A stretch of DNA of 64,000 nt, from assembly GCA_026545225.1 (NCBI GenBank), contig CM048848.1, forward strand, positions 44,405,806 through 44,469,805, in the 5' to 3' direction. Shown here piece by piece: positions 1 through 12,591 of the stretch. Position numbers and translations under genes: made by a program. Source of the stretch: Cornus controversa. Taxonomy: Eukaryota > Streptophyta > Magnoliopsida > Cornales > Cornaceae. The notes under the pieces are model-generated. The model made no database searches. It saw nothing but the letters and a program-made list of their open reading frames with translations, and was not told where the DNA came from. Within the stretch, counting starts at the first letter, position 1, and the number at the start of each line of letters is the position of its first letter.

Positions 1-1692
1 AATTTATGTATATGTGTGAAGGTGACACTGTGTGTTTGATAAATTTTCTTGGAAGCATGTTTAAGTGAAAAACATGATTTAATTGTCAATACATGAATTA
101 TATGAGATGTGGAAGATGTGAAATGTATGAAGTGTGAAACATGTTCAACATGTATGCATATGATATGTAAATGGGAAATCGTACAAACGTGATAATTGAA
201 TGCTTCATTCACTTGATGTTGTAAATGTACATTGGTTTGAACATGTGGGATGCATCTTCATTGGCATTGTGAGGGTGGTGAGCTCAATTAAACGATAAAG
301 TCCTCTCGACGAGTGGCGAGGTAATTCGGTACATGGGAACCCTCATGGGGCGGACCGGTAAAGGAGTCCCAGTTAGAATGGAAGAGGACACTGCCAAAAA
401 TGGAGTCATTCCATGAGGTGGACTGGTATAAGAGTCTCGGATAGGTGGAATTGGTTTGTCCAAGGGAATTGGAGACCAATGGATGTGTGTAGAGGATGAG
501 GGAGGCGTTCATATTATATTGTATTCACATATTGCTTATGATATGGTTGTGGTATATGGATATTTGCTTAACTTGATTAAATACAAATGTATGTTTATGT
601 GGTATTCATGGAACTTGCAGAATTGTGTTTTAGATATTCCTACTGAGCATGTGATTACTCATCCCATGAGGATTAATTCTTTTCAGAAAATAAAAAAAAA
701 AAGTGGTAGAGTCTCCCCAACGATAAAGTTGGTGTGGAGCTGATTTTGGGTTCATTTAAAGACTTATGTTACTTTATTTGAATGCATGTCTGGATTGTGC
801 ACTATATGCATGTGATAAACATGTAAAGATCATTTATGTTTGAGAACATGTATTATTTATGTTTTATGATCGTATATGTTTAAATACATTTTTAAGCATG
901 TGTTGTCCATGACTTATGATTTCAAACATTATAAGCATGGTATGGAGCATGGTAGAATGTTAGATGTTTTAAATGATGACTATTCATTTGTGTTCATTCC
1001 TACATATATAAATTTATGAGAATGGTTGTTATGATATGTTAATAAAATTATGAGGAGTATGTATGCTAAAAATAGAATTTGGACCAAAAATGACCAAAGT
1101 GTGAGGTTGCAGGAAATCCTGTAGAGGGCAATTTCGATCATGCAAAACCAACATTTCGTATGAGCGAAATTTTCAATTGTGTGAAATGTCTATTTCGCAC
1201 ATGTGAAAAATAAAAGGAAAGTTGATACTACTTTGATTGTGCGAGGATTTTGATCATGCAAAACCCACATTTTGCATGTGCGAAACTAGGGTTTTGATCA
1301 TGCAAAATGTTGCAGGAACTGGAAGTGGTAAATGGACTTGTATAAGCATACTTTATTAAGGGATGTCCATGGTGAACTTGAATTGATTATGTATGCATGC
1401 AAACATGATGTTGATGGTATTATGAATGTTTTTACTGATTTTGAGATCACAACCTAGATTAGTTGATCATTGTGACACATCCGATAAATGGTGAACATAT
1501 TGATAAATGTAAAGACTTCTGCTGTATGTAATGATCTTGGTGGTTCGGAGAGAAACTGTGGGTGATGTTGGTAGTAGTTCACCACAATTGTTCAGGTCAT
1601 GGGGCGATGATTGGACAATCGTAACACCTCACTACCCAGAGTTTGGGCTCGAACCGGGGGAGTTCCGGCGATCCGAATTTCGGGGCGTGATA
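1..1692 (-). repeat. LTR-retrotransposon fossil (Gypsy-type LTR, partial)
   Basis: Read on the minus strand, the sequence ending at about 1692 starts with TATCACGCCCCGAAATT, the usual opening of many plant Gypsy-type LTRs. It runs left to the window edge, so the other end is not visible. It holds a block at about 288-450 with recurring GGAC/GGTA phrases like those at 36.0-36.3 kb, and the palindrome array at 1132-1307. No coding domain was seen. Family assignment is inference from the terminal motif alone. Confidence 0.45.
1132..1307. repeat. Array of 16-bp palindromes, 22-bp period (array A)
   Basis: Seven 16-bp imperfect palindromes start at 1132, 1154, 1171, 1193, 1248, 1270 and 1292. Examples are TTTCGTATGAGCGAAA at 1154 and TTTTGATCATGCAAAA at 1248 and 1292. 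Four of the six steps are exactly 22 bp, made of 16 bp of palindrome and a 6-bp spacer. The shared form is TTTC/TTTT, an 8-bp core, then GAAA/AAAA. Two other arrays in this window have the same geometry. Confidence 0.75.
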
Positions 1693-2428
1693 GTTATCTT
1701 CCCAATTCATCCGGCCCAAGGTTCTCGTTGGCACTCCAGCTCTGATACTATTTGTAATAAGCAACTCCATCACAATACATCCCCTTGGAGGCCCAGGGTT
1801 CTCGTTGGCAATCTTTTCGCTGGACTCTAGCTCTGATACCATTTATAACGAGCCAGTCCATCACAATCCACCCCCTTAGAGGCCCAACGTCTTAGTTGGC
1901 ACACTTCCAGCTATGCTCCGGCTCTGATACTAGGTTGACAGTGGTTCTTCCACCCACCCACCTACATGCCCACAATTGTCTTCACAATTCACCCCCTTAG
2001 AGGCCCAATGTTCTTATTGGCACACTTTCAGCTGGCCTCTAACTCTGATCCCATTTGTAACGAACCACTCCACTACATGGTATAATATTGTCCACTTTAG
2101 GCCTGAGCACGCAAAGTTTTGGTTTTGGATTTTACCTTAAAAGACCTCATACCATTTGAAGATGAACCCTACATATATAACACATCCCTTTTTCACACCC
2201 AAACGATATGGGATCATGAGCCCCTTAGCTCCTAATGCAATAGTTCGACAATGATTCTTCCACTCGCCCACCTACATGCCCACAACTAAGGTCTTCACAA
2301 TATATGTTAAATTGATTATGGTGTTTGCTAGTGGATTTCAAGAAATCAACGTTCTGTTGTATATATACATATATATGCATCACCCAAAATGTATATATAA
2401 GTAATATTGCCCAAGTTGTGTGTTTGTT

Positions 2429-2493
<65 letters not shown>

Positions 2494-2860
2494 GTGTATA
2501 TACATCCTTGTATTAGTTGTATATATACATCAAATTAATGCAAACCCACCCAATTTTGATCTTTCAACAACGAAAAAACAACACGACAACTTCGACTTCT
2601 AACTAGGAACCAAAATTAACACAAATACCACCATTGTTAGGGGGGATGGGTAGGTAGGATGGTCCGACCGCAACGAGGGCATTGCGAGTTTGGGTGAGGA
2701 AGAATGTTAGAGGGTCTTGTCACATATCGGATCCGGATGGGAAAAGTGATTGGGTATAAATGGGTGAGTATGCAGCAACCTAATAGCTTAAACTTTTGGG
2801 TAGAGGACAAGCGTCCGACCCGTTACAGAAGGGCACATCATTATTGCAATAACAAATTAT
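1693..2860. repeat. LTR-derived repeat mosaic
   Basis: Stretches at about 1735-2070 repeat a phrase of the type 'ccccttagaggcccaac..cgttggcac..gctctgatac', at least three times. At 2085-2240 and 2700-2830 there are segments resembling plant TRIM or Copia LTR promoters: 'tcacatatcgg', then 'tataaatgggtga', then 'agcttaaacttttgggt'. They look like overlapping remains of short LTR elements with no coding part. Exact borders and family are not resolved. Confidence 0.4.
2437..2488. repeat. (TA)n microsatellite
   Basis: A pure TA dinucleotide run of about 52 bp preceded by a short TG run. A 60-codon open frame across it is low-complexity and not a gene. Confidence 0.9.
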
Positions 2861-3525
2861 TTTCGCTTTCAACACATTCCAGTCAAATTTTATATGAACT
2901 AAATTAAAATTTAATTTTAGCTAACTCGTACAATTTTATTTTAAAATATTCTCACATGATTTTTCCATTTGATCATCAACTGTGGTGTAGCCACATGGTC
3001 AATTGTATCAGCCAACCAAACAACACATAATTGGCATGAACCAAAACCAGACCAAGGCCAACCAATCTGAGGAACAAGAAACCTATAAAAACATAATTAT
3101 ACATAAAGGTTAAACCAAAAACCCACTGATGCAAATTTCATCGGTAAAGGCTAGTCTAGTGCACGAAGCTCCGTCACTACAAGGTCGGAGAAGAGTTAGA
3201 CGTACGCAGTCTTACCTCTGTATGCGAAAAACAATTAAACCCAACCTTAACATCATTAGCATTAAGGATCGCATGGATTTTCTCGATTCGTAAGATTGAT
3301 CTTCCTATGCTGCAATTTTTCCAAATATTGAATATGAATTCAGTAGCATGGTTTAAAGCATTCATGTCCAGTAAAAAGTGAAAAATAAAAGGACTACCAC
3401 CACTTCACAATTGGGGAAATTTTCGAATCAAACACAAGAAAGGATATGTGATCATAATATCAGAAGGGATCAAAAAATCAATTCTAGTTCTTGCCTTAAA
3501 CAACCATGAGTTTGACAGCATGCAA

Positions 3526-6500
3526 TTAAGCAAATATATCTTCAGTACTAAATGATTTATGGCTATCTATGGAAGTTTCAGATTGACATTGAAGCTGCTC
3601 GTAGTTTAGCTGTCTGGAAGCTTCATACAAAGCAATGCCAACGCTCACAGATAGATTTAGACACCTAACCCAAGTTTCAACCATAGGAATCCGAAGGGTA
3701 CCACCACCAAATGCTTTGCTGTTGCAGTCGAGCAGGGCTTCAGGTGGAAGCCCGCAAGTTTCGGAGCCAAATACGAGCCAATCACCTCTTCTGTAGGAAA
3801 AATCCTGCATGTATAGAATTCAAGTTATGGCAAATTTACTACCAAGAGGTTGTAGCCTAGCGGTGCTTCCTCACCTATTAAAGTAGAAGGTCGAGGGTTC
3901 AAGGCTCCATAGGGGGGCAAAGTGGGTGTGTGAGTCTCAACTAGGGGGAAAAAAAAAAGTGATGGCAATTCTGATCACATTATCAGTAGTGCTTAAGGAG
4001 AGAGAAGAATAAATTACTGGACTTATTTACAAACATTTATCAATCTCAAGATTGAACAGTGTTGGCATAAATTAAGGATTTCAAATTACAAAATAATATA
4101 AACAGAAGACCAGTGGCATTTTAACAGATGCTTCCTAAATCATTACACATCTCCCACCAACACTGCTAGAGTAAGACAACCACGGAGAGAACCATGCAGA
4201 AAAAAAAATTAAAAAAATCTAGAAGAGATACCCAAATGGTATAAAAGTTCCTAGTTTAATCATTTGCAGATTATTCAGTTTGGAGGCAAGAACCCTTTTT
4301 TTTTTCCTCATAATTATAAATTGCCTTGTAAACAAAAAGGCCAAAAAGGGGACAACGCAGAGGACAAAAAAGCGTCAAACTAAGCTCCTGTATAAGGCAA
4401 TTCTCCTATAAAATCAACGAAAATGTGTCAAGAGTGGGGAACCTCCCAGACATCTAAAATGAAAAAAGTTCAAACATCAATTGGTTTTAATGTATATAAG
4501 CATCTTCATATTTTTAAAGTATGTCTACTCCACTCCATGCACCACATAAGAAGAAAAAAAAAAGGACAATCTACCAAGTCTGACAAACCCAGTTCATAGT
4601 ACAACCCTGACACTACAACGAAGCAACTCCTTTACGGACCAAGCCATAACCCAATGATCACTAAAAAGAGAATAATATAGACTGTATGTCCCCGGCCACT
4701 GCACAGTATAGGAGAGGTGACTAGTGTTTTTCATCCTTTCGGACATGCAAACTAATTAAAGAGCATCTTTCACCTTCGACCCAAATTATGTACTGTCAAG
4801 ATCACTCCAAAGTAGTTATCCCCAAAAAAAAAAAACACCCCTCTAAAGCAATTTAAATGCCTTTCCAAGGGAGTAAATCCTTTTCCCACAACAAAGTACC
4901 CTATGAAATGATCTTACACCGTCTCAGCCTCTCCTATCAGGAATCCACCTCAATGCATCCTCCCTCTGTTGCTTGTTATTAGCCTATTTGTTAGTTTTAT
5001 TGCATGTGAGACTTCTTTTATATGCAAGAGCTATCAAGTTTACTGAAAAAAAATACTGGGTGGAAAAAAATGTCTTTGACCATCATTCTTACAGTTCTAA
5101 ATTAAAAAAAAAAAAAAATGAAGAAATAGAAAGAAAAGGAATGTTACTGAATGAATAGTTGTTCCTCTCTTAGTAAATGCCAGCAACCGCTTTTCCCCAT
5201 CCTGTAAAGGACATACATATGTACTAAGTTGAAGAGAGAGAAGAAATTATTTAACTTTTAAATTTTTTATATAATAGACTGACCTGTTGCTTGAAATAGT
5301 CCAAAAAACTTGCCCATGAGCCATGCACTTTAACAACTACATATCTAGTTGAGAGAGTTAATTGCTGAAACAAGTGGTTTTTTGTATTGCATTTAGAGAA
5401 TTGAGGATGCTGCAGATACAGATGATAACGTAACTATATAAGGCTAATAGAGAACTCATACTGAAGGATTATACCACATAGTAAGGAAAAGAACTCGAAT
5501 TGAGAATGAACTTCAAACATAATAAGTCAGCATGTAAAGCAGCAAATTCTACCTTAACTCACAACCACACAAAAAGGAAGGCAAGTTCAGATAATGACGC
5601 ACAAATTTGCAGATATGAACTGCAGGAGTCCATAATTCTAAATTTTAGGGTGTAAATTGTAACTGAAGTAAATGGAAAATGACTTGGGAAAAAAACAAGT
5701 AAATGGAAAATGAAAACAATGTTCGCTGTCCTAATGGGAGTTTTAATTCCCAAGACATGTTCACAGACATTAAAGAATGACAAAGAGGAGCTTACACTTG
5801 AGAAAGTTTATTGAAGAAATGTAAATCACAAAAACAATTGAATGGATACGGCCAGTAATCTAGTCCAGCACGCTTTAGTTTTGTATCATCCACCTGAAAT
5901 CCTAGCGGCTGAAAAATTGAAATTGCCAAAGATACTGATGAGTAGAGGCTAAAAAGGAAAAAAAAAAAAAGAGCATCTCATTTGTTATTCTACTTGGAGA
6001 TTTAAAACACAAATTGAACTCAGATTACATCTACCTCAACTAGGTGTAATCCAACAGCTGATGCTGCACAAGTTCTGGCAATACATCCAGTGTTTCCAGG
6101 AATCTGCCAAGGACAATAGAAATCTCAAACCCAGTCTTGAGATATTGAGGTTGTCTGCAACCCAAAAGAAATCATAAAAGTAAAACTAGAACAAGATAAT
6201 AAGGCAACAAAATAGAAACATGATGTACACTTCAATCTTAAAAGAGCCAGTGTATGAGGTTAGTTAATGTGCAAAGTTAACTCACTTCACAGTTTATTTC
6301 AATTCTTTGCAAATATCCCAACTACTCTCACTATTAATAATTGTTTTTAATAATATTATAACAAGTGGTTGTTGAATATTTTCTTCAACAAATATAAATG
6401 AGAGAGGACAGAAGAGAGAGCACTTTACACACTGTATATCCCAAATAATCATTGTATATATAATATCAAAAATCAAAACCCACAAGTCCATAAGGACCAC

Positions 6501-9500
6501 AACAGCCCTTTACACATTGCGCAGTCAACAAACAAGCTCATGTTCAATTCCTGTCCCAAAATAGAAAACATCCAGTTTTCTCTCTTCAAATTGCAAAGCG
6601 CAAACAATTGTTGAACAACAAAATTGTTCATTTCCTCATGCCTTCCGATTAGGTCAGTAGTTTCTAACTGTAGTCCGTAGCTCTACATTTTAGAATGTCT
6701 CTCAACCTCTTCTTCTTTCCACCAAAATCTAACTCCCTCTTTTTTTTTCCCAGAATCTTCTCTCAAATATTCCATCTTTTTTCTCTTTTCCTTCCTTTCA
6801 CAAAATTCCTATGTTTGTCTAACAAACTATTTTTTTTCTTTTATGTCTTTCAACAAACCCTAACTCTTCATTTATCTCACTATTTTTTCTCTTTTCTCTT
6901 TTTCCCCTTTTTGTTCTCTTTATCAAGGTTGATTAATAAACATGTCAAGTGAGACAGAGAATTATGAGAAAAGGCTGAAGTTTTTGTTTTCTGGGTATTT
7001 GTATTTGTTTTATATATTTTACCTAAATTATGTCATTCTTTATCCATAATAATTGTGATTAAACAAATAGATAGATAATTTTTCTGCTAGGTGGTTACTT
7101 CACAACTTAATCTCACATTGAAAGCATAGACATTAGGAAGTTAAGCTTTAGGTTACATCATAGTCAAGCTGCTAAAAATTATTGAGTAGGGGTGTTCATT
7201 TGATCTGCTAACCCATGAATCAAATCCGTGCGGATCGGATTGGATTTTCAATTCAGCGGTTCAGTGGCGGATTCATAAATTAGGAATCCGTAGAGATTGG
7301 ATCGGATTACGGATTAGGGTCTCAACAATCTGATCCGATCTGTTAAAAATATACCGTATACAAATATTATATATATATATATAATAATTATTACCCTAAA
7401 CCTAAACCACCCCCTTTACTCTTCACACACCAAACAGTGCCTTTGCACTCTTCAGTCCTTACCCTAAACCTAAACCACCCCCTTATATTATTATATATAA
7501 TAATAGTAACTGGCAATTTAAATTATATGAATTAGGGGTTGTTTTGAGTTCTGACTACTCATTCATTTAATTGAAATTGGTTACAATGATTCTTTTTCAT
7601 TATTATTTTTAAATATATGAACTAATGTTGATAAATTGATAATTCATCTATTGGGCCATGGTTAAAAAAAAAGGGTTGTTTAGAAAAGTCCAATTTGTAG
7701 AACCGATCCAATCCGATATTTTAGGGTTGGATCGGATCGGATTAAGTCTTCCCACGGATTGGATTAGATTCAAATTTCACCAATCCGTTGGGATCGGATT
7801 GGATTAGGTTTGATGCCTAATTCAATCCGATCCATGGTCACCCCTACTATTGATGCATTCATTAAGAGAGAAGATTTTGATAAATCGCCAACTAGTGCAC
7901 CTTCCACGACTACTCTTGATACTTCATATCCTAATGATCCATATCCTCCAAAATCTCCAAGAATCGAACTAAGGAACCTAATGCTACAATTCTGGAAAGT
8001 GAGCCAGGATTACTGTTTGTCAAATATTGGAATGTCCCATCAATCAAAGCACTGAAATTCGACGAGCATATCTCAAAAAGACACCACATCAATTTCTTCT
8101 TTTAGATTACCCGCGTTATGGACCAGGAAAGCATTCCCGTCAATTCAAATCTTCTTGCTTCATAATGTTTTCTTGGTTAGAATATTCCCCATCAAAGAAT
8201 GTTGCATTTTGTTTACCATGCTTTCATTTTGGAAAGAAGCTAAATGGGCATCCCAGATCAAATGCATTCACTTTAGATTCAAATTTGAAAAAGGATTAAT
8301 GATGGAAAGAGCTGTGCTTTTCTAAATTACGTTGGAGAAGATCCTTGTTCACCATGATCTTGTGATGATTTAATGAACAATCTCAGTATATTGATAACGT
8401 GATGGAAGCACAAACATTTGAACAGGTTTTGAATAATCGATTATAACTAAAGTCCTCAATTGACTCAGTTCGTTGGCTCACATCCGTGGAGAATAGAATG
8501 GACTTCAAGCATTTTTTATTTTTTTTTCAAATTGACTTCAAGCATTATTTTTTAATGATTGCCCTTATGCATATTACATGCATTGCTTAGCTCATTAATT
8601 GTAGCTAGCATTAGTTGCAGTGTCTATAGAAGTAATCCCTATCCAGTTTTTTTTTTTTTTCTAAGTTGGCTTTGATTATCAATATCATTAGTGCTTCTTC
8701 ATAACGTAATAGCGATTTAACAATCTGCTCATGTAGCTGAGATTGCACTTATGATAGCTCTTGATGAAATTGAGACTGTAGAGAAGCTAATCAAATTGGT
8801 ACTTTGCAATGAGCTGGAGGTACTCGACTTACATTTTTATTCTGTTTGCAACTTGATAACGATGTTTGGTGCAACATGTTTTGTTCTTGATGTTGATGCT
8901 ACTTTTGATGGTATAACATCCTTGAGTTTATATTTATGTTCCATTTAGTGAGAAATTATTGGAATAACTGATAGCCTTTAGTAAGCTTTACAACAAAAAC
9001 CCCAAGAAATTTAAAATGCTATGAATCTTGTTTCAACTTCGAAAGCACTTATACAAAAGCTAAGGGACAATGGTTGGTATACTCTACTTGAAATTGTGAA
9101 ATCATTTTGTGAAAGACATTGCATTGAAAATGTGAAATCAATTTTTGAAAGACATGCATTGATATGTCTAATATGAGTGCTCGTTACGTAACAGGTCGAG
9201 GTCTGTTCACGTCATCAACAAGATCATGTTAGTGTTAAGCATCATTATCAAATTGATTTTTAATGCTACAATATATTCTCTCAATTGCAAGAGTTAGCAG
9301 ATTTAGCAAATACAAAATTCCTTATTCTTAGCTCTGCTTTGGATCCTCGGGAGTAGGGATGCTTATAAATTATTTAAAACTGATCATGTTTGCAATCTTA
9401 AAGAGAAGTTTTATCCTAAGGATTTCTGAGAGCAAGAGAAGGTTATTCTGAAATTTCAATTGCAACATTATGAGCTTGATGTACCTCATCATCTCCTAAG

Positions 9501-10312
9501 GGCTATAGTCAGATTTTTTTTATGCTATAACATGATTTTTATCAACTATTACTTAGTCTTGTTAGAGCACATGATTCTAGATACTCAACTAAAAAGATTT
9601 TGATCTTAGATGCGTAGATAGATATGTGTGTGTATGTGGTGCGTGTATTTGTATCAGGCAAAAACAGCTTTAGCAACATAGGAACATCAAAATTACTTCA
9701 ATTAATACAAGATATACAAATTCCCCATTTTGTTAAGTTGAATCTTATATACTTCATTTTGCTACCCAATAACATAACAACCACTTACCTATGCTTAATA
9801 CAACTTTCAAATTTAGTTGGAGAGATTTACACTAATCAAAAACCCAACAGCACTAATATGATAGTAAAATTTTATTTTTCTTTTCGATTCTATAATTTTC
9901 TGGCAACAAAATGAAGCGTAAGCAAAATCACCCATCGTCTCATTGTATACTAATGTGATTAATTGATTTGTAGAAATAAAAATTGCAACTCTGAATACTA
10001 TAATGAAACAAAAGAAATAACCAAAATTTTCAAAAAGTATAATACATTTGCAGTTTCTATATTATGTGTCACTATGAGTTAATATAATACCTGCGGAGAA
10101 ACTAAGACCACTTGAAGAAGCTTGTTCTGTGAGGTGGTTTCACAGATTGCGTCACCAATGCCGTTAGGCAGAGAACTGTCCTGGCCTCTTTCAGCTGCAG
10201 AACAAAAGCAGTTCGATTACATTGCAACAATAAAATTCACTGGTTGAATAGAAAACAGAACAAATACACTCGATTGAAGCATCGAAATCACTTATCGATA
10301 TGTTTGCATAAC

Positions 10313-10350
<38 letters not shown>

Positions 10351-10513
10351 TACAGAGATTAGAGAGTGGATAGGAGCGTGAAGAGGAGAGAGAAAATTGG
10401 AATTTCTTCTTGACTTGAGCAAGGTGCAGAGGCCGAAATAGGGCAGCTCTGGAGCAGAAATGGAGAGGCGTCGTTATAACGTTTAGGGTTTTCAGACCAG
10501 TTGATGAGTCCAT
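3526..10513 (-). CDS. TrmL-like SPOUT tRNA/rRNA 2'-O-methyltransferase, 7 exons
   Basis: Coding exons, in transcription order: 10513-10354, 10194-10091, 6103-6035, 5908-5850, 5344-5284, 5201-5148, 3804-3526. They sum to 786 nt (261 aa) with consistent phases and GT-AG ends. Motif 1 reads IPGNTGCIAR, followed by LVEPLGFQVDD and LKRAGLDYWPY. Motif 2 is LVFGSETCGLPPE and motif 3 is VRCLNLSVSVGIALYEASRQL-like, together forming the SpoU/TrmH trefoil-knot core. Bacterial TrmL methylates the ribose of tRNA wobble position 34 using S-adenosylmethionine; that role here is inferred from family. Residues 1-50 are Arg/Lys/Ser-rich and acid-poor, suggesting an organellar transit peptide. The start at 10513 was chosen because upstream sequence is GA-rich leader-like; an in-frame ATG at 10624 is the alternative. 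Intron 2 is 3,987 bp and holds transposon debris. In exon 5 only the acceptor at 5345 keeps the WPYVVVKVHGSW frame; a second AG lies 8 bp further on. Confidence 0.88.
3834..3961 (+). mobile_element. tRNA-derived SINE in methyltransferase intron 6
   Basis: A box-like 'tagcctagcggtg' (about 3853) and B box-like 'ggtcgagggttcaaggc' (about 3888) are followed by an A-rich tail ending near 3959. The 7-bp string ATGGCAA occurs at 3827-3833 and 3962-3968, a probable target-site duplication. This is the usual build of a plant tRNA-derived SINE, which is transcribed by RNA polymerase III and moved by LINE machinery. Confidence 0.7.
7187..7846. mobile_element. Non-autonomous hAT (Ac-like) element
   Basis: The left end is TAGGGGTGTTCA and the right end is the inverted form TGGTCACCCCTA. 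Subterminal sequence on both sides repeats the phrase ATCGGATTGGAT, typical of hAT transposase binding regions. Flanking 8-mers TTATTGAG (7179) and CTATTGAT (7847) match at 6 of 8 positions, the expected hAT duplication length with some decay. There is no transposase inside the 660 bp. It sits directly upstream of a decayed transposase of another hAT subgroup. Confidence 0.8.
7847..9520 (+). pseudogene. Decayed hAT transposase with TTF-type zinc finger (ZMYM1-like)
   Basis: Frame at 7840-7990 reads TIDAFIKRE... and KSPRIE. A shift to another frame gives CPINQSTEIRRAYLKKTPHQF and WLEYSPSKNVAFCLPCFHF (8040-8240), the TTF zinc-finger signature of plant ZMYM1-like hAT transposases. Weaker C-terminal pieces follow: KHHYQIDF near 9237 and LILSSALDP near 9330. 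Most of the DUF4371/RNase H-like middle is missing between about 8450 and 9000, and several stops and shifts break the frames. It lies in intron 2 of the methyltransferase gene, opposite to it. No terminal repeats were found, so element borders are unknown. Confidence 0.75.
10333..10350. repeat. (GA)n microsatellite at donor of methyltransferase intron 1
   Basis: A run of AT then GA dinucleotides lies directly downstream of the intron 1 donor (GT at 10353-10352 on the minus strand). On the gene strand the intron therefore opens with a CT run. Confidence 0.7.
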
Positions 10514-10782
10514 CCAAGCTCCTCTCTCTCTCCTCCCACCCTCTAACAGCCTCTTCTGAGTTCGATCAGCGGAGAGACTCGATAGTGATAATTTCGCATT
10601 TTTGCTCAAAGGTCCCTGTGACATTTTAATTTAGAAAAAACTTTTTTTTTATTTTTTTGGTGAATAAGCGAAATTTGATTACCAAAAAAAAATGATAAAA
10701 ATATTAGACAGTTTAAAGAATATAAAAGGTTTATCAAGATTATAAATAATACTAAATTAATAAAATAAATTTGAGAAACCAA

Positions 10783-11155
10783 TTTGCACACACTTTTTTC
10801 GGTGTTTACAGTTTGCATAACACGTTTATACAAGTAGGAAATGTCCATGCATATAAGAGCCAACGGTCACTCTCCCAAGACAATGTGAGACGTTACAATC
10901 ACCCCCTCTTGAAACTAGCATCATCGTTGGAGTAACCCTCATGGGCTGGTGTCCGCTCTCCCATTCATGACTAGGGATTGGCTTTGTTACTATGTGTCAC
11001 GATTCATTCTATATCAAATAAATATGGTCTGCTTTGCACACTATTTTTTTAGTATTCACAGTTTTTAAAATTCGTCTATACAATTAAGAAAAAGTGTCCA
11101 TGTATGTAAGTGTCAACAACCACACCCCTCCCAGCAATGATACGGGAGCATTACA
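10783..11155. repeat. TRIM-like fossil: two related terminal direct repeats
   Basis: Segments 10783-10897 and 11033-11155 are diverged direct repeats. Both open with TTTGCACAC and pass through 'gtccatgcatataag' / 'gtccatgtatgtaag'; they end in GACGTTACA and GAGCATTACA. The 135 bp between them include 'atcaccccctcttgaaactagc', a phrase common near plant TRIM or Copia LTRs. A very small LTR-type element is the best reading, without coding capacity. It is old, judged by divergence between the repeats. Confidence 0.45.
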
Positions 11156-11391
11156 TCGTGTCTTTGAAAGTTAGAATTTCTAAGTTATCCCGTATAATTT
11201 TCCAATAATTGTTTGGTGGATTTGGTTGAGAGGAATTACATTTGTCATCTAATAGACTATGAGAGCCTTTTAGATAAAAAAAATAAAATAAAAATAAAAA
11301 TAAAAAAAACAACAACAACAACAACAAATATTAATCAAACCTCCTTTTTTCTTATTTTTGAAATTTAAAAACACCATAGACTCATGATAAC

Positions 11392-11930
11392 TAAGGGTAT
11401 ACAAAGAATCAGTGAAATCGAAACTGTAAGAAACCGTATCTGAATCGAACCGAATCGTTCATTACGATTTCGAAACCGAAACCGTTAGAAATATATATAT
11501 AATATAAATGAATAATAATAGTTTCTAAGTTCTAGTGTTTTATATAAATATATAATATATAAAGTATAAAATATATAATATATAAATAAATATTAATACC
11601 TTCTAAATTCTAGTATTCTATTTATATATAAAGTATAAAATATATAATATATAGATAAATACATTTAATTTCTAAGTTCTAATGTTCTATATATTTATAT
11701 AATATACGATCTATAAATAAATACTAATAATTTATAATCTATTGTTATAACTAGGGATGCAAAAGTATAAGTGTGTATCTTGCCAATGTTTTAAAAAAAA
11801 AATTGACAATGAACCATTAAAGAACCGAAACCGCAAAGAACCGGAACCGAACCGAACTCAACGGTTCCGGTTTCAAAATTAAGGAACCGTTAGAAACGGT
11901 TCCGGTTCCGATTCCGGTTCCAGTTCGACC
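11392..11930. mobile_element. hAT-like miniature element, AACCG-rich family (copy 1)
   Basis: It starts TAAGGGTATACAAAG and carries clustered GAACCG/CGGTTC motifs at both ends around an AT-rich core. The core is nearly the same as that of copy 2 at 27329. The core repeats 'ttctaagttctagtgtt..atataatatata' three times. The left end resembles TAGGGGTGCACAAAG of copy 2; the right end lacks the matching inverted terminus, so the element may be clipped. Inverted 19-bp sequences AAAAACACCATAGACTCAT (about 11370) and its complement (about 12000) flank it. Confidence 0.6.
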
Positions 11931-12484
11931 AAGAATATCATTTTTCCTATTTTTGAAATTTAAAAAAAAAACTGCACGATTATTATTTTCTGTAAGAAAA
12001 TGAGTCTATGGTGTTTTTGAAAACAAATGTAAATGCTAAAGATTATTCAAATTGATTTATACCAAGAAGGACTCCGAATTAAACATTGAGAATTTAACCA
12101 TTTTCCCTTGATATTTTTAGTTTTATGAAAACTAGTAAAAATTTATGACTCTCTCTTTTAGAAAATGTTAACTAAAATGAAAGAGAGGTTGTATTTAATT
12201 TTTAGTCTAAAAAAATATAGTTTTAGTGAAAACTTTTAGTGTTTAAAGAAAAATAAGGACAGAAGGAATTTGAAATTACACTTCTATGAATTTTATAAGA
12301 GGTGTCAAAATGAGAGTTTAACATGAATAGTGTACTTCTTGAAAAATGAGAGGGTTAAAGAAATTTAAAAGAAATGAGAAAAAATGTAAATACATTCCTA
12401 AATAAAAAAAAAATGACCATCACAAATTCACAATAAAGTGACAGTGATAATCACACAAAAAGCACCACTTGAAATTAATGATAG

Positions 12485-12591
12485 ACCACCCGCCTCTATG
12501 GCCGAGTGGTATCTCCTGGCCTTTCCATAGGAAAGGTCCAGGTTCGACTTTTCCTAGATGGGAACTTGTCAGGCTAAAAAAAAAAAAAAAA
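12485..12591 (+). mobile_element. Short tRNA-derived SINE with perfect 13-bp target duplication
   Basis: A box 'tggccgagtggt' and B box 'ggttcgactt' lie about 40 bp apart, followed by a 20-nt A tail. AAATTAATGATAG is present intact at 12472-12484 and 12592-12604, immediately flanking the element. The perfect duplication and pure A tail suggest a fairly recent insertion. An open frame that crosses it (12469-12702) is chance. Confidence 0.85.

Noticed and set aside
6695-6952. 85-codon Phe/Leu-rich open frame in methyltransferase intron 2
   Set aside because: It is a long pyrimidine-rich stretch without any coding signature.
12485-12560. tRNA gene suggested by A and B box sequences
   Set aside because: It does not fold as a full tRNA, ends in an A tail and is flanked by a target duplication, so it is a SINE. 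The same applies at 3834 and 50976.
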